A stretch of 29,819 nt of DNA from Magnetococcales bacterium (GTDB taxonomy: Bacteria > Pseudomonadota > Magnetococcia > Magnetococcales > UBA8363), in NCBI GenBank assembly GCA_015232865.1, contig JADFYU010000029.1:1-29819 (forward strand). Direction: 5' to 3'. Shown here one piece after another: positions 24,531 through 29,819 of the stretch. Position numbers and translations under genes: made by a program. A model generated the notes under the pieces. That model did no database searches and was not told the origin of the DNA. It saw nothing but the letters and a program-made list of their open reading frames with translations. Each line of letters starts with the position of its first letter. The stretch's first letter is position 1.

Positions 24531-24578
24531 CTCTGAATCCAACGGTTGGGCTTCTGTACGCCCAACCGCCGGATTCAG
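24521..24578 (-). terminator. Rho-independent terminator of the minus-strand operon
   Basis: Read on the minus strand, an outer stem CTGAATCC/GGATTCAG (8 bp) encloses an inner stem CGGTTGGGC/GCCCAACCG (9 bp). A TTATTTTTTTAT run follows (A-run on plus at 24521-24527). The T-run overlaps the end of the bacteriohemerythrin coding sequence. It may also act as a 3' hairpin for the plus strand. Confidence 0.75.
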
Positions 24579-24579
24579 G

Positions 24580-24966
24580 CTACAGGAGGCAGCTTTGTGC
24601 GTAGACGACGGCATCGTTGGACGTCCAATCGGTTTTGGGTGTGATTTTGATCTGATCACACCACTCCTTTGTTCCCACCTCCTCCTGCAACATCTCCGCG
24701 CAAAACTTTTTCATGGTCTGTTGGGTCATGGCCTTACCGGGACCAATGAACTTTTCAAACTTGGCGTTGTATTCCGGCGGTAGAATCAACCCCCCCTCCT
24801 GGAGACCAAAACCGGCGATGGAGACCCCAATGATCAGCAGAACGATCCAGAGTGCCATGGAAAACCCCTTGCTGATGATCTTGAAGCTGCCGACCAGAAC
24901 CAACAACGACCCGATGACCATCCAAACACGGGCATCCACCCCCAATTGTGACAAAATTGCGTCCAT
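24580..24966 (-). CDS. Small membrane protein of unknown function
   Basis: Protein of 128 aa, no family recognised. Two hydrophobic segments (about residues 13-31 and 38-56) form a hairpin anchor. A soluble tail of about 70 residues follows with three Cys (FCAEM, WCDQI, SCLL). ATG 24966 is preceded by AAGGGGGTGG. It lies 26 bp behind the acetyl-CoA hydrolase/GNAT gene in the same direction and is followed by the terminator at 24521-24578, so it is probably the last gene of that unit. Confidence 0.75.
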   Translation of the reverse strand: MDAILSQLGVDARVWMVIGSLLVLVGSFKIISKGFSMALWIVLLIIGVSIAGFGLQEGGLILPPEYNAKFEKFIGPGKAMTQQTMKKFCAEMLQEEVGTKEWCDQIKITPKTDWTSNDAVVYAQSCLL

Positions 24967-24992
24967 ACTTCCACCCCCTTGAAATAATCCGA

Positions 24993-26867
24993 TTAATCGA
25001 TCGAACTCTGGTTTACGGCTTTGGCGTCCGGTTGCACATCGAGAACCAACTCCAGGAATATCTCCATGGGATCTTCGCTGGGACCACGGACAAATCCATT
25101 TTTCTTCAGTACGTTGAGCATGGGTTTATTACCCGTCCGAACCAAGGCGACCAGTCGACTCAGTTTGCGAATCCGGGCGATGGAAATCATTTTTTTCAGC
25201 AACTCTTCGGCCAACCCATTTTTCCGGCTACTCTCCCGAACGACGAAGGCCACCTCACCAAAATTGCCCTGCTCGATAAAATAGTAGCGACCGACAGCAT
25301 GGATTCTCTCTTTCGGCCCACGACGTCGAACCAGACAGAGGGCAAGATCTTTGGTCTGATCGACATTGACCAGGGTGTAGGCCTTCTCGCGAGACATGCG
25401 GTTGATGCCATAGCGATAGCGAAGCATCAAGGTTTCCTGGGTATGGGAGTAGAAAAATTCCTGGAGAATCCGCTCATCCGAGGCCCGTAACGGACGGAGG
25501 AAAAACTTTTTCTGCTTCATCTTCATCTTGATCATTCCCGAATCACCCAACTCCACCACCCGAGTCGGGCGGGCAACCTGGTAATCCGGCACCCAATAGA
25601 GGGTTCGAACCTGTCGCAGCAATTCTTCCCGAAAATCAGGGTGAGCGATCTGGATCAACTCCAGCGCTCTCTCTCGGATGCTCTTGCCACGCAAAGAGGC
25701 GATGCCGTATTCGGTAACCACATAGTGAACGTCGCCCCGTGAAGTCACCACCCCGGACCCCTGACTGATCGAGGGGACGATGCGTGAAACCGTGCCATTT
25801 TTGGCCGTGGATGGCAGGGCGATGATGGGACAACCATTTTTACTCTGAGCGGCGCCGCGAATAAAATCGACCTGACCGCCGATGCCGCTGTAAAGGCGAC
25901 TGCCCACCGAATCGGCCACCACCTGCCCGGAAAGATCCACCTCAATGGCACTGTTGATGGCGATCATCCGCGCATTTTGCGAGATAATGGCCGGATGGTT
26001 GGTGTATTCGGATGGGTGAAATTCAACGTGGGGATTTTCATGGACAAAATCATAGAGTCGTTTGCTGCCCATACAAAATGAGGTGATGACCTTGCCGGGA
26101 TGCAGGGTTTTGCGACTGTTGTCCACCACCCCCTTTTCCATCAGGTCGATCAAGCCATCGCTGAACATCTCCGTATGAATTCCCAGGCGATGATGACCCT
26201 GTAGACTCTGAAGAACGGCGTCGGGAATTCGACCGATACCCATTTGCAAGGTGCTGCCGTCTTCGATCAACATGGCGACGTTGTGACCAATGCTCAAGGT
26301 GATCTCGTCCTGGGATTTGGCCGGCAACTCCAAGATAGGCTCATCCACCTCGATATAGGCGTCAATCCGGTTGAACGGGATAAAACTGCGACCAAACGTG
26401 CGGGGCATGGCCTGGTTGATCTGGGCGATGACCACCCGAGCTGACCGCCAGGCGGAAGAGACCACGTCCACCGAGACACCCAGAGAACAATAGCCCTGGG
26501 AATCCGGTGGCGAAACCTGAATCAAGGCGACATCGATGGGCAAAATCCCCTCTTTGAAGAGAGCGGGAACCTCCGAAAGAAAACAGGGAGTGTAATCGGC
26601 CACACCGCTGGCCACCGCCTCACGCGATCCCGGTCCGAGAAAGAGGGAGTTGACCTTGAACGATTGCCGATATTGCTCATCCGCCCAGGGACTTCCTCCC
26701 AGAGTCAGGATATGCACCACCTCCACATCCTTGAAATGGCCCGCTTGTTTGAGAAGTAAAGAGATGAGAGTGTGGGGACAGGCGGCATTGGAACCCAAAA
26801 ATATTCGAGACCCTGATTTTAAATACGTACGCCAATCTTCCAGTTTTTTTGGATTTTTAATACCCAT
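24993..26867 (-). CDS. Acetyl-CoA hydrolase/CoA-transferase fused to a GNAT acetyltransferase
   Basis: Protein of 624 aa. Residues about 1-440 form the two-part acetyl-CoA hydrolase/transferase fold. They include GIHTEMFSDG with the likely catalytic Glu233, SGIGGQVDF and VVTEYGIASLRGKS. This family moves CoA between acetyl-CoA and organic acids such as succinate, 4-hydroxybutyrate or propionate, or hydrolyses it. Residues about 455-600 form a GNAT domain (RPLRASDE, VAFVVRESSRKNGLAEELL as the acyl-CoA pyrophosphate loop region, ARIRKLSRLVALV, NGFV). The fusion suggests acyl-CoA use coupled to protein or small-molecule acetylation. AGGAG lies 9 nt before ATG 26867. It heads a two-gene operon with the membrane protein. 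Confidence 0.9.
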   Translation of the reverse strand: MGIKNPKKLEDWRTYLKSGSRIFLGSNAACPHTLISLLLKQAGHFKDVEVVHILTLGGSPWADEQYRQSFKVNSLFLGPGSREAVASGVADYTPCFLSEVPALFKEGILPIDVALIQVSPPDSQGYCSLGVSVDVVSSAWRSARVVIAQINQAMPRTFGRSFIPFNRIDAYIEVDEPILELPAKSQDEITLSIGHNVAMLIEDGSTLQMGIGRIPDAVLQSLQGHHRLGIHTEMFSDGLIDLMEKGVVDNSRKTLHPGKVITSFCMGSKRLYDFVHENPHVEFHPSEYTNHPAIISQNARMIAINSAIEVDLSGQVVADSVGSRLYSGIGGQVDFIRGAAQSKNGCPIIALPSTAKNGTVSRIVPSISQGSGVVTSRGDVHYVVTEYGIASLRGKSIRERALELIQIAHPDFREELLRQVRTLYWVPDYQVARPTRVVELGDSGMIKMKMKQKKFFLRPLRASDERILQEFFYSHTQETLMLRYRYGINRMSREKAYTLVNVDQTKDLALCLVRRRGPKERIHAVGRYYFIEQGNFGEVAFVVRESSRKNGLAEELLKKMISIARIRKLSRLVALVRTGNKPMLNVLKKNGFVRGPSEDPMEIFLELVLDVQPDAKAVNQSSID

Positions 26868-27049
26868 CTTTTACTGCTCCTTTTACCGACCTGAAATATG
26901 ATCATCCATGTTGTTTGGAAACATCAACAAATATCGGCGCAAACCAAGAATAAATCACAAATTTGTGACATACTTTACACGCCCTGTTTTTTTAAGTCAT
27001 ACTGGCATTCACCCTAATAATCAACCCTTCTGTGGAGCACTCACGACCC

Positions 27050-27418
27050 ATGAAAAAACTTCTCTCTATCGCCACCCTGCTCACTGCCAGCATCGGCTTT
27101 TCAGCCCTGGCCAATGCTGAATGTGCCGTCAACTATACCAGAACCGCTTGTGCTGGTCAGGAGGCCGTCTCCTATAAAAAATGTGACGGCAATCAATCCT
27201 GCTCGAAGGTCAAGGAAGCCAGCTCCGAATTTGCCTGTTGGCAGGCAGCGCTCAAATCCTGTAACAACGATCGTCTGGACATTACCAAATACAAGCAGAT
27301 CACCGCTACCTATAACGGTCAACCCCTCACCGGCGGATTTGATGACATGGGCAATCCATCCGCGACCGGCAGCAATTTCTGCTGGAGTGGCCGACCCGAC
27401 CTGAATCAATGTCAATAG
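27050..27418 (+). CDS. Small Cys-rich exported protein of unknown function
   Basis: Protein of 122 aa. It has a clear Sec signal peptide (MKKLLSIATLL, hydrophobic core, cleavage after ANA at residue 23). The mature part of about 99 aa has eight Cys (ECAV, ACAG, KCDG, SCSK, ACWQ, SCNN, FCWS, QCQ), enough for four disulfides. No family recognised. GGAG (27034-27037) is 12 nt before ATG 27050; a GTG at 27032 would add six residues before the signal. It is monocistronic, divergent from the acetyl-CoA hydrolase gene and closed by a strong terminator. Confidence 0.8.
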   Translation: MKKLLSIATLLTASIGFSALANAECAVNYTRTACAGQEAVSYKKCDGNQSCSKVKEASSEFACWQAALKSCNNDRLDITKYKQITATYNGQPLTGGFDDMGNPSATGSNFCWSGRPDLNQCQ

Positions 27419-27440
27419 ATTGATTTTAGTCTGAAAAATT

Positions 27441-27478
27441 AAAAATGAGGGTCCAGGGATCGGACCCTCATTTTTTTT
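27441..27478 (+). terminator. Strong rho-independent terminator
   Basis: The 14-bp arms AAAAATGAGGGTCC (27441-27454) and GGACCCTCATTTTT (27462-27475) are perfectly complementary with a 7-nt loop. The T-run continues to 27478. It ends the Cys-rich gene and, with A-runs on the left arm, probably works in both directions. Confidence 0.92.
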
Positions 27479-27550
27479 ATCATTGACAAAACAGAATAAT
27501 AGGCAGAGTTTGTTCTGCCCGGACGCACTCTCCTTTACTTTTATCTCGGC

Positions 27551-27579
27551 AGATTGGCAGCGTTCGGTAGAGCCAATCT
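27551..27579 (+). promoter_or_regulatory. Hairpin in the leader of the RNA helicase gene
   Basis: AGATTGGC (27551-27558) and GCCAATCT (27572-27579) form a perfect 8-bp stem with a 13-nt loop. A T-rich stretch (TATTTTTAGG) and then the helicase start follow. It may be a leader structure that affects helicase expression. Confidence 0.4.
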
Positions 27580-27610
27580 CTTTGATATTTTTAGGAACAA
27601 AAGAGTTTTA

Positions 27611-29008
27611 GTGTCTGATTTTTCTGATTTACCCCTCATTCCATCCCTACATACCGCGTTAAACAACCTAGGATTCCAAAAACCCACTCCCATTCAGGCT
27701 CAAGCGATTCCACAATTGCTGAAGGGACGTGATCTGCTGGGTATCGCCCAGACTGGAACCGGTAAAACCGCAGCGTTTGCCCTGCCGATCATTGACGGAT
27801 TGATGCGGCGCAAAAGACGTGCCGGTCCGAAACAGGCGCGGGTATTAATCTTGACCCCAACCCGCGAGTTGGCCTCGCAAATCGATGCCAGCTTTGCCGA
27901 ATTAAGCCGAACCTTACGCCTGTTACGGGCGGTCGTTTATGGAGGTGTCAGCCAAAACCCACAGATTCGCGCCCTCTCTCGAGGCGTTGACGTGCTGGTG
28001 GCCACACCGGGGCGACTGCTTGACTTGATGAATCAAGGCCAGATCCGACTGGACCAACTGGAAACCTTTGTCCTGGACGAAGCCGACCGCATGTTGGACA
28101 TGGGGTTTATCAATGATATCAAAAAAATTATCGCTACCCTGCCCGACAATCGACAAACCCTGCTTTTTTCAGCAACCATGCCGAAAAATATCGAAGAGTT
28201 GGCCAACTCACTGCTCAAAAAACCGGTTCGGGTTGAAGTGACGCCCCAGGCTACAACCGTGGAGAAGATTAAACAGGTCATCCTCTATGTGGATAAATCC
28301 AACAAGCGGCAACTGTTGCAAAATCTGATCGAAAAACAGAACATCCAACGGGCCTTGGTCTTTACCCGGACCAAACATGCAGCCAACCGGGTCTCGGAAG
28401 ATTTGGAAAAAGCCGGGATCAAATCCTCGGCCATCCATGGCAACAAATCTCAGGGTGCGCGGGAAAAAGCTCTGCTCCAATTTCGCAAAGGGCAGGTACG
28501 GGTCTTGGTGGCAACCGATATCGCCGCACGGGGTATTGATGTCAGCGACATCAGCCACGTGATCAACTTTGACCTACCCAACGAACCGGAAAATTATGTT
28601 CACCGGATCGGTCGGACCGCCCGGGCCGGACGCGAGGGAACCGCGCTCTCCTTCTGTGACGCTGGGGAACGGTATTATCTGCGAGAGATTCAGACCGCCA
28701 TACGTCAGAATATCGAAGTGGATATCGACCACCTCTTCCATTCCCAATCGGCGGCGACAGCCCCCTATACCAAACCAAAACCCAATGGCGGTGGTGGACG
28801 CAGTGATGCACCCAGCCGTTTTGCCCGCAGCGGAATAGCTTCCGCCAGCCGGAAGCCTCAAGCAGGCAGCGGTCGGAGCGCGCCGGCAGGAACCGCTGGT
28901 GGCCGGTCCGGGAGTGAGTCCACCCCCGGCAACAATCGCAGCGGCCCGCTGGCCAGCAAAAAATTCTTCAAGCCCAAAGCCAAAAGAGTGGCCAGAACCT
29001 ACGGCTAG
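27611..29008 (+). CDS. rhlE: DEAD-box RNA helicase, RhlE-like
   Basis: ATP-dependent RNA helicase of 465 aa for remodelling of RNA or ribosome precursors. Motifs in order: Q motif GFQKPTPIQ, I AQTGTGKT, Ia PTRELA, Ib TPGR, II DEAD, III SAT, IV LVFTRTK, V TDIAARGID, VI HRIGRTARAG. The tail from about residue 395 is a low-complexity Gly/Ser/Arg/Lys RNA-binding extension. GTG 27611 gives MSDFSDLPL, which suits the family, and has AAGAG 5 nt upstream. A TTG at 27554 in the same frame would begin inside the leader hairpin. RhlE is the nearest named group, but DEAD paralogues are hard to separate by eye. Confidence 0.93.
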   Translation: MSDFSDLPLIPSLHTALNNLGFQKPTPIQAQAIPQLLKGRDLLGIAQTGTGKTAAFALPIIDGLMRRKRRAGPKQARVLILTPTRELASQIDASFAELSRTLRLLRAVVYGGVSQNPQIRALSRGVDVLVATPGRLLDLMNQGQIRLDQLETFVLDEADRMLDMGFINDIKKIIATLPDNRQTLLFSATMPKNIEELANSLLKKPVRVEVTPQATTVEKIKQVILYVDKSNKRQLLQNLIEKQNIQRALVFTRTKHAANRVSEDLEKAGIKSSAIHGNKSQGAREKALLQFRKGQVRVLVATDIAARGIDVSDISHVINFDLPNEPENYVHRIGRTARAGREGTALSFCDAGERYYLREIQTAIRQNIEVDIDHLFHSQSAATAPYTKPKPNGGGGRSDAPSRFARSGIASASRKPQAGSGRSAPAGTAGGRSGSESTPGNNRSGPLASKKFFKPKAKRVARTYG

Positions 29009-29012
29009 TTTT

Positions 29013-29051
29013 TCAACCTGAATTCGGCAGTTACTGCCGAATTCAGGTTGA
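29013..29051. repeat. Perfect 18-bp inverted repeat after the helicase gene
   Basis: TCAACCTGAATTCGGCAG (29013-29030) and its exact complement CTGCCGAATTCAGGTTGA (29034-29051) are separated by TTA. No T-run follows directly, so alone it is not a canonical terminator. A terminator-like hairpin comes right after it. Confidence 0.85.
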
Positions 29052-29057
29052 GCCTGG

Positions 29058-29095
29058 AAAATCAATGGTTTCACCACTTAAATCATTGATTTTTT
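29058..29095 (+). terminator. Terminator downstream of the helicase gene
   Basis: AAAATCAATG (29058-29067) pairs with CATTGATTTT (29084-29093), and the T-run continues to 29095. The stem is AT-rich, so it is of moderate strength. Together with the preceding 18-bp hairpin it should insulate norC. Confidence 0.6.
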
Positions 29096-29140
29096 CTTAA
29101 AAAATCCCACCAGAATAAAATAAACAAAAAAACCAATCTC

Positions 29141-29182
29141 TTGTCCTAGATCAATTACGGTTTAGATCCGATACCGTAGACT
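29141..29182 (+). promoter_or_regulatory. FNR/NNR-type site and promoter of norCB
   Basis: TTGTCCTAGATCAA (29141-29154) matches the FNR/Dnr/NnrR consensus TTGAT-N4-ATCAA at 9 of 10 positions. A -10-like TAGACT (29177-29182) sits where a site centred near -41.5 would place it. A short inverted repeat TACGGT (29156-29161) / ACCGTA (29173-29178) lies between them. Confidence 0.6.
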
Positions 29183-29225
29183 CCCGAAAAAATCATTTTC
29201 CACCCAACAGTAACGGAGTCAATTT

Positions 29226-29819
<594 letters not shown>

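Overview
The window looks like a piece of a proteobacterial chromosome: gene-dense, with short operons, overlapping start/stop codons, a NorC/NorB pair, a bacteriohemerythrin, a linked coaBC-dut pair and very long hybrid sensor kinases. I suspect a free-living, motile, low-oxygen aquatic bacterium, perhaps near the magnetotactic Magnetococcia. That placement rests on gene style only; no marker gene in the window fixes it. I see no rRNA, tRNA, CRISPR array or insertion sequence.

Layout. (1) 278-11778, plus strand: signal transduction. A methyl-accepting chemotaxis protein with an internally duplicated sensor region is followed by a 537-bp gap rich in repeats. Then come two giant hybrid histidine kinases that overlap by one base (TGATG). 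One has a Cache-like sensor and a FixL-like PAS domain. The other has two Venus-flytrap domains in the BvgS style. Each kinase ends in two receiver domains and an HPt domain. (2) 11787-14565: a NodB/WbmS-type deacetylase and a Mor-family regulator on the minus strand, divergent from a phage-type S24 repressor whose catalytic Ser is replaced by Cys. The AT-rich gap between the two regulators carries repeated operator-like motifs and a good promoter. (3) 14617-18609, minus strand: a TolC-like outer-membrane lipoprotein and a MORN-TPR protein that share an unusual Tyr-Ile-Pro-Pro motif.

(4) 19041-20728, plus strand: coaBC (TTG start, consensus promoter) overlapping dut. (5) 20841-23903, plus strand: a compact sulfur operon. 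It holds a cysteine-free Rrf2 regulator with a C-terminal Ile, an active-looking E1-like (ThiF/MoeB) protein lacking its N-terminal arm, CysK, a degenerate E1-like protein that keeps that arm, and a TusA-like carrier. This is the most interesting part. The two E1-like genes look complementary, as in eukaryotic heterodimeric E1 enzymes, and the Rrf2-CysK pairing recalls CymR-CysK of Bacillus. (6) 24129-29008: bacteriohemerythrin; on the minus strand, an acetyl-CoA hydrolase/transferase-GNAT fusion followed by a small membrane protein; a Cys-rich exported protein; and an RhlE-like helicase. (7) 29226-end: norC and the start of norB behind an FNR/NNR-type site.

Several gene ends carry clear hairpins or rho-independent terminators. 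Three hairpins, at 75-123, 24533-24578 and 29013-29051, have arms resembling one another (CTGAATTCGGC-like).
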